A DNA stretch of 54,712 nucleotides from Viridibacillus arenosi (GTDB lineage: Bacteria > Bacillota > Bacilli > Bacillales_A > Planococcaceae): contig NZ_MSPW01000017.1 of assembly GCF_001955655.1 (NCBI RefSeq), forward strand, positions 1 through 54,712, written 5' to 3'. Positions 39,079 through 50,758 of this stretch are shown here, in pieces (positions within the stretch are counted from its first letter, which is position 1; every line of letters begins with the position of its first letter). The position numbers were made by a program, and so were the translations under genes. The notes below the pieces were generated by a model. That model was not told the origin of the DNA. It saw only the letters and a program-made list of their open reading frames with translations, and ran no database searches.

Positions 39079-39891
39079 CTAAAAATAGTTTCCCTCACTT
39101 AAAGCAATTGTACGATCCTTTTCATTCACTTCTTTTAATTTTACAAGTGAATAATAATCATCTACTAAGCGCTCGTCTAGATGTTCAGCCTCTACTAACA
39201 CAGCAATACCAGCTAGTGTACAGTCGAATTCCTCTAGCAAGTTTTTCATGCCATTCATTGTACCGCCAACTTTCATAAAGTCGTCGGTAATAAGTACACG
39301 TTGGCCACTTTGCATGCTACGCTTTGATAGCACCATCGTTTGAATACGACGCGATGATCCAGATACATAGTTAATACTTACAGTGGAGCCTTCTGTTACT
39401 TTGTTATCACGACGTACTACAACTACAGGTACATTCAAATGTCTCGCAATAGCGTGGGCAATTGAAATACCTTTTGTTGCTACTGTCATAATAACATCAA
39501 TTTCTTTATCGCAAAATGCCGAGGCAAATACTTTTCCTACGCGGTTCATTAATTCGGGATTACCGAGTAAATCTGTCATAAATAAGTATCCACCTGGCAA
39601 TAGTCGATCTGAATGACTTAACTCTTTTAAGAGCTCTTGCATAACTTCTTTAACAGCCTCTTCTGGCATTTTAGGAATATATTTTACTCCCCCAGCAGCT
39701 CCTGGAACAGTCACAAGAAGACCAATCCCTCTTTCCTCAAATGTATCTTTAACAATCGATAAATCCTCACTAATAGAAGATTTGGCCGATTGATACAATT
39801 CTGCGAAAAATGTAAGAGGGATCAACTGCTGTGGATGCTCCAATAAATAATGCGTCATGTCTACAAGACGTTCGCTACGCTTCCATTTCAT
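39079..39891 (-). CDS. purR: Purine operon repressor PurR
   Basis: Repressor of purine genes that senses PRPP. The 270-residue protein has an N-terminal winged helix (to ~74, KWKRSERLVDMTHYLLEHP). A phosphoribosyltransferase-like domain follows with the PRPP loop VLITDDFMKVGGTM. Same neighbours as in B. subtilis (ispE-purR-ridA). A 56-nt gap separates it from ispE. Confidence 0.96.
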   Translation of the reverse strand: MKWKRSERLVDMTHYLLEHPQQLIPLTFFAELYQSAKSSISEDLSIVKDTFEERGIGLLVTVPGAAGGVKYIPKMPEEAVKEVMQELLKELSHSDRLLPGGYLFMTDLLGNPELMNRVGKVFASAFCDKEIDVIMTVATKGISIAHAIARHLNVPVVVVRRDNKVTEGSTVSINYVSGSSRRIQTMVLSKRSMQSGQRVLITDDFMKVGGTMNGMKNLLEEFDCTLAGIAVLVEAEHLDERLVDDYYSLVKLKEVNEKDRTIALSEGNYF

Positions 39892-39947
39892 GAAATCCTC
39901 TCCTGAACACGAATGATTTATACAAAAAATACCACAATTATACGTAT

Positions 39948-40814
39948 TTAATCAAGGGAATCGCGATCTCCAAGCATACGAATTGCATATACTTCATCAC
40001 AAAAGCCTCTTAATCCATTATAAATACGACTTACACGGGCCTCATTCTGTACGAGGCCAAACACCGTTGGACCGCTACCACTCATTAATACGGCATCCGC
40101 TCCAAAACGTTTCATTTGTTCTTTAATCACTGCTACTTCTGGATGTAATTTTAATGTAACCGTTTCTAGTACATTCCCGACAGTATCACAAAGTAATTCA
40201 TAATCATCCTCTTCAATGGCTTGAATCATCTGATGTGTATTCGGATGGACAACCTCATCCATGTTTAAACCACCATAAACAGCCGCTGTTGAGACACCAA
40301 TCGTCGGCTTAGCTAATACTACCCAGCAACTTGGGGGCGCAGAAATTGCCTGTATGCGCTCTCCTCGGCCTGTTGCAAGTGCAGTGCCACCGTAAACACA
40401 AAAAGATACGTCGGAGCCAATTTTAGCTCCTAATTCTGCGATTTCATCCATAGTTAGGTTTAAATTCCATAATGTATTTAAACCTTTCAAAGTTGCGGCA
40501 GCATCGCTACTACCTCCAGCTAGTCCAGCTGCTACTGGAATATGTTTATCAATAGTAATAGATACACCTTTATCTATGTTGTATGTATCTTTTAATAACT
40601 TAGCTGCTTGATAAGCTAGGTTCCTTTGATCATCAGGTACAAAGCGATCTGTCGAATGAATTTTAATAAGCCCATCTTTTCTACTTCTAAGGCCGACTCT
40701 ATCAGCGAGATCAACCGTTGTCATAATCATCTCTACTTCATGATAACCATCGGGACGTTTGTAAAGTACATCTAGTGTTAAATTAATCTTGGCAGGTGCT
40801 TTTACGTAAAGCAT
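39948..40814 (-). CDS. ispE: 4-diphosphocytidyl-2-C-methylerythritol kinase
   Basis: GHMP kinase of the MEP isoprenoid pathway. The 288-residue protein opens [24 protein letters not shown], has the ATP-binding [17 protein letters not shown], and ends with the GSGPTVFGL motif. It follows sspF after a terminator. Confidence 0.96.
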   Translation of the reverse strand: MLYVKAPAKINLTLDVLYKRPDGYHEVEMIMTTVDLADRVGLRSRKDGLIKIHSTDRFVPDDQRNLAYQAAKLLKDTYNIDKGVSITIDKHIPVAAGLAGGSSDAAATLKGLNTLWNLNLTMDEIAELGAKIGSDVSFCVYGGTALATGRGERIQAISAPPSCWVVLAKPTIGVSTAAVYGGLNMDEVVHPNTHQMIQAIEEDDYELLCDTVGNVLETVTLKLHPEVAVIKEQMKRFGADAVLMSGSGPTVFGLVQNEARVSRIYNGLRGFCDEVYAIRMLGDRDSLD

Positions 40815-40970
40815 AACGCTGCCCCCTTCCTAGCAGGTTTTTATACAAAAAAGTGATTCTATTATTCGTGCTTTTTTCACTGATTATTATTCTACCACAG
40901 GAAGACCTTTGTAAATAAACTTCAACCTCACCGTTTGTGAGATTTTTATACCTGTTAATTCTTTATTTTA

Positions 40971-41017
40971 AAAACGAAAAGCTACCTCACAGTTGAAAGC
41001 TCAAGCTGTGAGGCAGC
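40971..41017 (-). terminator. Terminator after sspF
   Basis: Minus-strand stem GCTGCCTCACAG/CTGTGAGGTAGC with a ~13-nt loop followed by TTTTCGTTTTT, about 37 nt past the sspF stop. Confidence 0.9.
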
Positions 41018-41053
41018 CAATTGTCAGTGCATCAATTTTGGACAATCATCAAT

Positions 41054-41236
41054 CTACTTTGCTTTTGCTTCTTCAGCTAATTGCTGTTGTGCCATTTCGA
41101 TTGCTCTTTTGACCATATTACCGGCATCTCGTGATTTGATCCCGCCCCATCCTTCTCGCTCTACTACATCGTAAAATCCAAGGTCTTTTGCGATTTCTTC
41201 TTTCAAACGATCCGACATGATACGTTTTCTAGCCAT
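41054..41236 (-). CDS. sspF: Small acid-soluble spore protein SspF
   Basis: A 60-residue alpha/beta-type SASP variant that binds spore [38 protein letters not shown] contains the conserved [15 protein letters not shown] block, in place of the GGEITKRLV-type motif of major SASPs. AAGGAGG precedes the ATG. The promoter is of sigma-G type. It sits after veg as in B. subtilis. Confidence 0.94.
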   Translation of the reverse strand: MARKRIMSDRLKEEIAKDLGFYDVVEREGWGGIKSRDAGNMVKRAIEMAQQQLAEEAKAK

Positions 41237-41267
41237 TCGAAATTCCTCCTTAGATGACTGACAGTTA

Positions 41268-41298
41268 TAGTATGTTCAAAAAAAAACAAAAACACTCA
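41268..41298 (-). promoter_or_regulatory. Sigma-G-type promoter of sspF
   Basis: Minus-strand -10 CATACTA (41268-41274), 18-nt spacer and -35 TGAGTG (41293-41298; one base off TGHATR). The -35 lies within the distal arm of the veg terminator hairpin. Confidence 0.7.
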
Positions 41299-41335
41299 TA
41301 AAATATTCTTACGCAAAGAATACGTTACAAGTGTC
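41281..41335 (-). terminator. Terminator after veg
   Basis: Minus-strand two-tier hairpin, outer ACACT/AGTGT and inner GTATTCTT/AAGAATA, followed by TTTTTG and a long T-run. It overlaps the sspF promoter. Confidence 0.65.
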
Positions 41336-41363
41336 CGAAAAAAATATTCGATTATAAATGCAC

Positions 41364-41627
41364 TTACTTGGCAATGACCAATTCTTTGATGTCATCGTCA
41401 AATGTAATCTCTACTGCTTCTGTTAAAATATCTGTGTAGCTGTAAGAAACTCGCTCAAAAGCGTTTTCATCTTGATCAAGATCAACTACAAATACTGCGC
41501 GATATGTTTCACGTAATATTCCAGCGCGCTCAACCGTTTTCTTGCGACCACCGTTTGCTTTTAATTGCAAACGTCTACCCAAATGACAATCTAACGACTT
41601 CTTAATGTCGGCTAAAGTTTTTGGCAT
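41364..41627 (-). CDS. veg: Veg protein
   Basis: An 87-residue beta-rich protein ([34 protein letters not shown]), the Veg family, highly expressed and linked to biofilm control in B. subtilis. Its mechanism is not well established. AGTGAGGTG precedes the ATG. Two tandem strong promoters drive it. The spore protease gene yabG, normally between ksgA and veg, is absent. Confidence 0.95.
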   Translation of the reverse strand: MPKTLADIKKSLDCHLGRRLQLKANGGRKKTVERAGILRETYRAVFVVDLDQDENAFERVSYSYTDILTEAVEITFDDDIKELVIAK

Positions 41628-41652
41628 TTTCGCTTACACCTCACTATAAACC

Positions 41653-41681
41653 ATTATACACGAGGACATTTAATTCGTCAA
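41653..41681 (-). promoter_or_regulatory. veg proximal promoter (sigma-A)
   Basis: Minus-strand TTGACG (41676-41681), 17-nt spacer and TATAAT (41653-41658); expected start about 20 nt before the ATG. Confidence 0.85.
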
Positions 41682-41693
41682 GTTAAATAAATT

Positions 41694-41722
41694 ATTTTAT
41701 CAATCCATCATAGTGATGTCAA
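41694..41722 (-). promoter_or_regulatory. veg distal promoter (sigma-A)
   Basis: Minus-strand TTGACA (41717-41722), 17-nt spacer and TAAAAT (41694-41699), 41 bp upstream of the proximal promoter. Confidence 0.75.
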
Positions 41723-41784
41723 TTGTTTTTTATTCGAAAATCTATATTTTTTTTACGAGTGTGCTAAGAATGTAACAGAAACGT

Positions 41785-43225
<1,441 letters not shown>

Positions 43226-43340
43226 GGATACTTTATCCTCTTTTCTAAAATGTCCTTTGACCATTTTACTGCTATATTACTTATATTGTACAGTAGCTTA
43301 AGCAAGAAGGCTCGTTTTCAATCAGTATGACTGCTCCCTA

Positions 43341-43378
43341 TAAAAAAAGCTTTCCTTACAACTGTAAGGAAAGCTTTT
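43341..43378 (-). terminator. Terminator after yabE
   Basis: Minus-strand stem AAAGCTTTCCTTACA/TGTAAGGAAAGCTTT with a very small loop followed by a T-run, 27 nt past the yabE stop. Confidence 0.93.
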
Positions 43379-43404
43379 CATATCTATATGTTAAACGAGA
43401 TGTA

Positions 43405-44454
43405 TTAGTTTAATACTTTTATTTTAACTCTTTTGCGTCCCCAATTATAAACAGATTGCTTATTTGAAATAAAGACATCGATTTTGTTTCCTTTAATCGC
43501 GCCGCCAGTATCCCCAGCAACCGCATAACCATAATCTTCTACCCAAACTTTAGAACCTAATTTAATAACCCTTGGATCAACCGCAATTACTTTTAAATTT
43601 GGATTCTTTCGTAAGTCGATACCAGTAGCTGTTTTACCCGAACAACCATTACAAAAAGCAGTGTAAGCTGTAGCTGTTACATACATAGTTCGACCACTAG
43701 ACGGCTCATCTGAACGAGATGGTGTCTTAGATTTTGAAACTTTTTTAATTGATGTTAAATATTTTGATGAAACATAACCCGTTTTACTTTTATATTTCAC
43801 CTTATACCAAGAGCCCTTTTTACCTTTGTACGTCACTTTTTTACCTTTTGGAATTGTCAGAAGCACTTTATATTTTGTGCTTGCACCTTTTCGTAAATTA
43901 AGACGACCTTTAGTTTTATAGGTTTTGGCTTTGCTAACTTGTGTAATTTTCTTGTTGCTAACGTCAGTTGTGGAGCCTTTAGAGCCTTCCACCACATCGG
44001 TGACTTTTTGTACTCGAACATCATCAAAAGCCGTTGTGTTAGGTGTTTTAGCTAGCGCCTTAGTGTCTGGTTGAGCGCGTTCTATCTCGCCTGACTCAAC
44101 TATTGGTTGCTTTAAAAAGTCAGCGACCGTAGTCGAAGTGGATCCTGCTATCTTGTTGCTACCATCACCTTGGATGGTTAAATTTAATGCCTGTTCATAC
44201 GAATTTGTATTATTATTTTTAAAATTCGTATTCACTGAGGTTTGTATTTTATCATTGTCAGATGTTTTAACTCCAACAATATTGTTTTGTGCTGTAACTT
44301 CTTGATAATCACCGTTTACCACGGCTGTGTTTGTACTTTCGAATAAATTCGAAGCTACGAAAGCAATTACTAGTGCGATTGATAATACCATCATCACTGC
44401 TTGCTTATTCCTCAATGATCTTGAAAACAGGTTTTTCATGGAATTTTTTGTCAT
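43405..44454 (-). CDS. yabE: YabE-type cell-wall protein with SH3 and 3D domains
   Basis: Predicted exported peptidoglycan-binding/hydrolase-like protein of 349 residues. It has a basic N terminus with one hydrophobic segment (~19-37, signal or anchor) and a low-complexity stretch rich in Asn/Thr. A weak DUF348-like segment follows (STTVADFLKQPIVESGEIER, about 105-124). A bacterial SH3 domain (~185-240, GRLNLRKGASTKYKVL, GYVSSKYL) comes next. The C-terminal 3D domain (~257-349, ATAYTAFCNGCSGKTATGID, VAGDTGGAIKGNKIDVF) holds the catalytic aspartates. It occupies the yabE place between tatD and rnmV. An added SH3 domain with reduced DUF348 distinguishes it from B. subtilis YabE. Confidence 0.88.
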   Translation of the reverse strand: MTKNSMKNLFSRSLRNKQAVMMVLSIALVIAFVASNLFESTNTAVVNGDYQEVTAQNNIVGVKTSDNDKIQTSVNTNFKNNNTNSYEQALNLTIQGDGSNKIAGSTSTTVADFLKQPIVESGEIERAQPDTKALAKTPNTTAFDDVRVQKVTDVVEGSKGSTTDVSNKKITQVSKAKTYKTKGRLNLRKGASTKYKVLLTIPKGKKVTYKGKKGSWYKVKYKSKTGYVSSKYLTSIKKVSKSKTPSRSDEPSSGRTMYVTATAYTAFCNGCSGKTATGIDLRKNPNLKVIAVDPRVIKLGSKVWVEDYGYAVAGDTGGAIKGNKIDVFISNKQSVYNWGRKRVKIKVLN

Positions 44455-44481
44455 GAAAAACGCCTCCTTATCACTCGTTGG

Positions 44482-44510
44482 ATTATATAGACCTTCTTTT
44501 TAGCTGTCAA
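44482..44510 (-). promoter_or_regulatory. yabE promoter (sigma-A)
   Basis: Minus-strand perfect TTGACA (44505-44510), 17-nt spacer and perfect TATAAT (44482-44487), ending about 28 nt before the yabE ATG with GGAGG between. Confidence 0.85.
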
Positions 44511-44584
44511 CACCTAAGGTTTTTACCTAATTTTGACAACCAGGCAAGTTTTCCTATCCGAAGTAAGGGAGGCGACCTTGCATT

Positions 44585-45355
44585 TTATTTCGTAATTTTA
44601 TAAAAACGGTGGGCATTGGCAGTTGTTGCCGATGCTACTTCATCTACCGATATTTCCTTTAGGCGCGCTATTTCTTCCGCAACTAACGGTACTAAAGATG
44701 GCTCATTTCTTTTACCTCGATGTGGATGAGGTGCCAAGTAAGGAGCATCTGTTTCAATCATCAAATACTCAAGCGGAATTTCTGTTGCAACTTCTTTTGG
44801 TTTTTTTGCATTTTTAAACGTAACAGGGCCACCTAGGCTGATCATGAAGTTCATGTTGATGCACTCTTTTGCAATCTCTACGCTACCGCTATAACAGTGC
44901 ATAACTCCACCAGTAATTTCCGCATGTTCTTCTTTCAAAATCCGTACACAATCTTCTGTTGCATCACGATTATGAATGACAATTGGTAAATCTAACTTTT
45001 GTGCCAACCGAATTTGTTTACGCAATAATTCCTGTTGGATTTCTTTTGGAGATTTATCCCAATAATAATCAAGTCCTGTTTCACCGATTGCTACTACCTT
45101 TGGATGAGCTGCTAATTCCTCAATCCATTGTAAATCCGCTTCTGTGCAGTCAATTGCATCGACGGGATGCCAACCTATTGCTGCATACAAAAATGGATAT
45201 TCATCAATCAATTTCATCGCTTTTTCAATTGTTGGTCTGTCGAAACCTACGACAACCATTTCTTTTACATCAGCGTCTAATGCGCGTTGGATCACTTCTT
45301 GCAAATCCTCTTCGTATTGGTCAGCATTTAAATGCACGTGTGTATCGATAAACAT
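44585..45355 (-). CDS. tatD: TatD-family metal-dependent DNase
   Basis: TIM-barrel hydrolase (256 residues; B. subtilis YabD 255). Metal ligands are visible in FIDTHVHLNADQY, AIGETGLDYYWD, VIHNRDA, GVMHCYSGS and MIETDAPYLAP. The ATG at 45355 has GGAG 7 nt upstream; two earlier in-frame starts sit on that site. It lies downstream of metS after a 340-bp gap. Confidence 0.95.
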   Translation of the reverse strand: MFIDTHVHLNADQYEEDLQEVIQRALDADVKEMVVVGFDRPTIEKAMKLIDEYPFLYAAIGWHPVDAIDCTEADLQWIEELAAHPKVVAIGETGLDYYWDKSPKEIQQELLRKQIRLAQKLDLPIVIHNRDATEDCVRILKEEHAEITGGVMHCYSGSVEIAKECINMNFMISLGGPVTFKNAKKPKEVATEIPLEYLMIETDAPYLAPHPHRGKRNEPSLVPLVAEEIARLKEISVDEVASATTANAHRFYKITK

Positions 45356-45494
45356 CGTCATTCTCCTCACAGTAATTTATTTTAGACAAAGAACAGATTT
45401 CAGAGTTGTCATTCATATTACATTTTAATTACAAAGACCCCTCTAATTATTTCACAACCATATAAAGGGATATTTATAGGTGCAAAAAAACAAA

Positions 45495-45556
45495 ATATGA
45501 TATTTTTATACTAAGGTCACATTCACAAAATACAATTCAGCAAAAAAATATCATAT
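45495..45556. repeat. 13-bp perfect inverted repeat between metS and tatD
   Basis: ATATGATATTTTT (45495-45507) and AAAAATATCATAT (45544-45556) are exact inverted copies 36 bp apart, beside the metS terminator hairpin. As RNA they could form a long A/U stem; as DNA they could be an operator. No function can be named. Confidence 0.7.
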
Positions 45557-45565
45557 CCATAAATA

Positions 45566-45611
45566 GAACCAAGAGCCTACTATGTCATGTAGTAGGCTCT
45601 TGGTTTTTTTA
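45566..45611. terminator. Terminator hairpin between metS and tatD
   Basis: Stem AACCAAGAGCCTACTA/TAGTAGGCTCTTGGTT with an ~7-nt loop, perfect over 15 bp. The T-run is on the plus strand; leftward (metS direction) the tract is TTCTATTTAT. It probably ends metS transcription but is better suited to rightward transcripts. Confidence 0.75.
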
Positions 45612-45696
45612 TACAAACTTAAGAAAAAACGCGATTTTTGAGGAATTCTAAACTTCTCCCATCATCAACAATGATTCTATAGTTGTTATTATATAT

Positions 45697-47697
<2,001 letters not shown>

Positions 47698-47699
47698 CT

Positions 47700-47728
47700 A
47701 TTCTAACCAAGTACGAAAAACCTTTCAA
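47700..47728 (-). promoter_or_regulatory. metS promoter (sigma-A)
   Basis: Minus-strand TTGAAA (47723-47728), 17-nt spacer and TAGAAT (47700-47705), about 36 nt before the GTG. A tandem Spo0A-box pair lies 24 bp upstream of the -35. Confidence 0.65.
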
Positions 47729-47751
47729 TCAAAGTTTATTAAATGGCTTTT

Positions 47752-47768
47752 TGACGAAAAATGTCGAA
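47752..47768 (+). promoter_or_regulatory. Tandem Spo0A boxes, distal pair
   Basis: Plus-strand TGACGAA (47752-47758) and TGTCGAA (47762-47768), head-to-tail with a 10-bp period, the spacing of Spo0A dimer sites. It lies between the metS and abrB promoters. No gene nearby explains it except these two. Confidence 0.6.
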
Positions 47769-47917
47769 TATTACTTTTCGAATTCGAGATACTTAAATAT
47801 AGCAAAAAACTCATGCATTTTAAGCATTTTCGAGGAAATTAATCAAATTCGTATGTAAATTCTACTTAAAGAACGGAATATTTTTGAAATAAAATATCAT
47901 TTTTCAAACAAAAATAA

Positions 47918-47946
47918 TTGACGTTTATGGCATTAGTTGGTATGAT
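47918..47946 (+). promoter_or_regulatory. abrB promoter (sigma-A)
   Basis: Plus-strand TTGACG (47918-47923), 17-nt spacer and TATGAT (47941-47946), ~70 nt before the abrB ATG. Confidence 0.8.
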
Positions 47947-47967
47947 AGTCAACAGACACAGAATATA

Positions 47968-47984
47968 TGTCGAATTTTGACGAA
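47968..47984 (+). promoter_or_regulatory. Tandem Spo0A boxes downstream of the abrB promoter
   Basis: TGTCGAA (47968-47974) and TGACGAA (47978-47984), exact TGNCGAA boxes with a 10-bp period, located just after the expected abrB start site. This is the arrangement by which Spo0A~P represses abrB in B. subtilis. Confidence 0.8.
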
Positions 47985-48015
47985 AAATCATAATAATATA
48001 GGAGGAATTCTTGTC

Positions 48016-48294
48016 ATGAAATCTACTGGTATCGTCCGCAAAGTTGATGAATTAGGTCGCGTGGTTATTCCTATCGAACTTCGCCGTACTCTAGGCATTG
48101 CTGAAAAAGACGCTCTTGAAATCTACGTTGATGATGATAAAATCATCTTAAAAAAATACTTACCTAATATGACTTGCGCTGTAACAGGCGAAGTGTCTGA
48201 TGATAACTTCCGTCTTGCTGGTGGTAGCTTAATCCTAAGCCCTGAAGGCGCTGAAATCCTTGTAAAAGAAATCCAATCTAAATTAACTAAATAA
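48016..48294 (+). CDS. abrB: Transition-state regulator AbrB
   Basis: Global repressor of post-exponential genes. The 92-residue protein has the swapped-hairpin DNA-binding domain GIVRKVDELGRVVIPIELRR (4-23) with the conserved arginines, and the C-terminal multimerisation part. The ATG at 48016 follows AGGAGG; an upstream extension has no homology. It is plus-strand, divergent from metS and convergent with rsmI, as in B. subtilis. Repression by Spo0A is indicated by the operator sites. Confidence 0.97.
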   Translation: MKSTGIVRKVDELGRVVIPIELRRTLGIAEKDALEIYVDDDKIILKKYLPNMTCAVTGEVSDDNFRLAGGSLILSPEGAEILVKEIQSKLTK

Positions 48295-48386
48295 TTTAGA
48301 GGATTTAATTATATTCGAGTAACAAGTTATACAATAACAAATAGATTATTACCTATCTTGTTTTTCAAATGTGATTTCATATATAG

Positions 48387-48427
48387 AAAACATCCGAAAT
48401 ATTCGCAATTTCGGATGTTTTTTTTAT
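48387..48427. terminator. Bidirectional terminator between abrB and rsmI
   Basis: Stem ACATCCGAAAT/ATTTCGGATGT with a 6- to 7-nt loop; plus-strand T-run of eight, minus-strand TTTT. It serves the convergent abrB and rsmI. Confidence 0.92.
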
Positions 48428-48439
48428 TTACAGACCTTA

Positions 48440-49312
48440 TTATTCCACATGATAGGCTTGGTACACATCTCGCTTTGCAAGACCTCTTACTTTTGCCACT
48501 TCTTTAATAGCATCTTTAGAAGATAGTTGCTGTTCTTCTATTAACTTATTTATGTGATCGACAACAGTCAACTCATCCCACCAAGCTGCTTCCTCTTCTT
48601 CATCAGCATTTACATTACCTTCTAAAACAATACAAAATTCTCCTCGAATTTCACTCTCAATTGCCCACTCTAATGCTTCATCAACTGTGCCTCTTAAAAA
48701 CTCTTCAAATTTCTTCGTCAATTCGCGTGCTAAAACAATCTGACGATTACCAAGAATTGTTTGCATATCCTTTAATGTATCTTTCAAACGGTGTGGAGCT
48801 TCATAAAATAGAATCGTCTCTGGTCTCTTACTTAATTTTTCTAAAGCTTCTTTACGCTCCTTCTTTTGACGACTTAAAAATCCATAGAAGAAAAATGGTT
48901 GAGGGATTAAGCCCGATGCTATTAAAGCGGTGATAGCCGCGTTAGCACCTGGAATCGGCACTACCGCAAAGTCTTCTTCAATTGCCTTTGCAGCAATATC
49001 TGCACCTGGATCTGAAATACATGGTAGTCCTGCATCACTTACTAATGCTACTGTTTTACCTTCACGTAAATAATTAAGAAGCTTTTCACCACCATACTCT
49101 TTGTTATGATCGTGGTAACTAACAAGTGGTGTATCAATTTCAAAGTAGTTACAAAGTTTTTTAGTATTACGCGTATCTTCTGCTGCGATGACATCAGCTT
49201 CTTTTAGAATACGAATAGCTCGCATAGTCATGTCCTCTAAATTACCAATAGGTGTAGCGACTAAGTATAAGCAACTCTTATTTTCATGCATGGTACTTTT
49301 TTGTGATTTCAC
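48440..49312 (-). CDS. rsmI: 16S rRNA C1402 ribose methyltransferase RsmI
   Basis: SAM-dependent 2'-O-methyltransferase of the decoding region. The 290-residue protein has [42 protein letters not shown] and [12 protein letters not shown], all RsmI motifs. The GTG start overlaps the GIY-YIG gene stop by 4 nt. Confidence 0.96.
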   Translation of the reverse strand: MKSQKSTMHENKSCLYLVATPIGNLEDMTMRAIRILKEADVIAAEDTRNTKKLCNYFEIDTPLVSYHDHNKEYGGEKLLNYLREGKTVALVSDAGLPCISDPGADIAAKAIEEDFAVVPIPGANAAITALIASGLIPQPFFFYGFLSRQKKERKEALEKLSKRPETILFYEAPHRLKDTLKDMQTILGNRQIVLARELTKKFEEFLRGTVDEALEWAIESEIRGEFCIVLEGNVNADEEEEAAWWDELTVVDHINKLIEEQQLSSKDAIKEVAKVRGLAKRDVYQAYHVE

Positions 49313-49572
49313 AATTCTTCGCTCCTTATATGATTGATCTTCTGTTTACGTGTTAATTGTTTAAATGCGTATTCAGCTCGCATCGCCTCTTGCTTTGTCT
49401 CATATTCTTCAAAATAAATGCAACGTACAGGTAAACGTGCTCTTGTATACTTGGCACCTTTTCCTTGGTTATGCACGCCGAGTCGATGTTCTAAATCATT
49501 TGTGTAACCTGTATAGTAAGTTCCATCACCACATTCTAGTACATACATGAGATGCTTATTGTTCTTTTCCAT
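49309..49572 (-). CDS. yazA: GIY-YIG nuclease-domain protein (YazA)
   Basis: An 87-residue single-domain protein of the UPF0213 family. [23 protein letters not shown] is the GIY-YIG-type motif (YVL...YYTGYT), followed by [11 protein letters not shown] and [12 protein letters not shown]. Role unknown; often near the next methyltransferase gene. It overlaps that gene by 17 nt. Confidence 0.92.
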   Translation of the reverse strand: MEKNNKHLMYVLECGDGTYYTGYTNDLEHRLGVHNQGKGAKYTRARLPVRCIYFEEYETKQEAMRAEYAFKQLTRKQKINHIRSEEL

Positions 49573-50305
49573 ATAGCATCTCTCTCACTTCATCTGTATA
49601 TTCACCATCTTCTCCATATACATAAAGTGGGGGCAAAATCTTTAAATCTGGCTTGCCATCTTTAATTCCTTCTATTAACAATGTATTCGCTTCTTTACCA
49701 GCTTTAGGATAAACAAAGCGAATACGTTTTGGCTCCAATCGATTTGCACGCATTGCCGTTATAATATCAAGTAGACGACTCGGACGATGAACAAACGCTG
49801 CCTTTCCACCTTGCTTTAACAATTTACTTGCAGAAAAAATCATTTGATCTAATGTTAAGTGGATTTCATGTCTAGCAATCGCGACATGCTCCTTCAAGTT
49901 TTTATCACTCGCTTCATGCGCAGGGAAATACGGTGGATTACATGTCACGACATCATACTTTTCCGCGCCAAGTACAGATGCAATTGTCTTCACATCACCT
50001 TGCATAATCTCAATTTGTTGTTCTAATTTATTATAATGAACACTTCTCTGAGCCATATCAACAAGACGATTTTGCAATTCTACTCCAGTAATATGCCCTT
50101 TTGTTCGAGCACTCAAGAACAACGGAATAGCTCCATTACCAGCGCATAAATCAACAAGCTTTCCCCTTTGATAAGGTACATTTACAAACTTTGCAAGTAA
50201 TACTGCATCAAGAGAAAACGAAAACACCGACGGACTCTGAATAATGCGTAACTCTTCTGCTAAAAGATAATCGAGCCTCTCATCTTCTTTCAACCACTGT
50301 TCCAT
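49556..50305 (-). CDS. trmN6: tRNA(1)(Val) (adenine37-N6)-methyltransferase, YabB/TrmN6 family
   Basis: A 249-residue SAM methyltransferase with [16 protein letters not shown] (SAM motif) and the N6-adenine catalytic motif CNPPYF. The TrmN6 name is by family similarity; the tRNA substrate is not proven for this group. GGAGGT lies 6 nt before the ATG, after the yabA terminator. Confidence 0.88.
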   Translation of the reverse strand: MEQWLKEDERLDYLLAEELRIIQSPSVFSFSLDAVLLAKFVNVPYQRGKLVDLCAGNGAIPLFLSARTKGHITGVELQNRLVDMAQRSVHYNKLEQQIEIMQGDVKTIASVLGAEKYDVVTCNPPYFPAHEASDKNLKEHVAIARHEIHLTLDQMIFSASKLLKQGGKAAFVHRPSRLLDIITAMRANRLEPKRIRFVYPKAGKEANTLLIEGIKDGKPDLKILPPLYVYGEDGEYTDEVREMLYGKEQ

Positions 50306-50325
50306 ATAATTACCTCCAACATAGC

Positions 50326-50366
50326 AAAAGACTGACCTCCACTTTTTGAGAAAATGGAATCAGTCT
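50326..50366 (-). terminator. Terminator-like hairpin after yabA
   Basis: Minus-strand stem AAAGACTGATTCCA/TGGAGGTCAGTCTTT with bulges, followed by TTTTGC. It lies within 10 nt of the yabA stop; the short U-tract suggests partial readthrough into the methyltransferase gene. Confidence 0.6.
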
Positions 50367-50370
50367 TTGT

Positions 50371-50736
50371 TTAGCCGTTTTGTTTATTTAAAAATGATAG
50401 GCAGAATAAACAATCCTCGCCCTTACGTGATCCTCCGAAATGGACATGACATACATGGTATCCTTCATGATAAAGACGTGCCAAGTTATCATAACCCTCA
50501 CCGACATCAATGATTTCTACTTTTTTCGCTGTAACGTCTTTGATAACCTTCCCCTCAGGTTTAGAAGAGAGTACTTCCTCTAGACGAGTGCGAAGATGAC
50601 GATTCTCCATTTGGAGTGTTTGATGCTCTTCCATCATGAGTGCAACGAATTTCTTCAGTGCCTCAAATTGTTTTTGCATCGATTCTAGCTGTTGTTCGAA
50701 CTCCATAACAGTATCTAAGAAATTACGGTCCTCCAC
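50371..50736 (-). CDS. yabA: Replication initiation control protein YabA
   Basis: Binds DnaA and DnaN to limit initiation. The 121-residue protein has an N-terminal coiled coil (about 8-60, [20 protein letters not shown]). A short linker leads to the C-terminal zinc site ([20 protein letters not shown]: His/Cys/Cys/Cys). GTG start after AGGTGG. It follows ricT by 22 nt. Confidence 0.95.
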   Translation of the reverse strand: MEDRNFLDTVMEFEQQLESMQKQFEALKKFVALMMEEHQTLQMENRHLRTRLEEVLSSKPEGKVIKDVTAKKVEIIDVGEGYDNLARLYHEGYHVCHVHFGGSRKGEDCLFCLSFLNKQNG

Positions 50737-50758
50737 TCAAGCCACCTCATTATTTCCA

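Noticed and set aside
44551-44581. Hairpin after tatD resembling a terminator
   Set aside because: The stem is broken by mismatches and has no U-tract on the minus strand.
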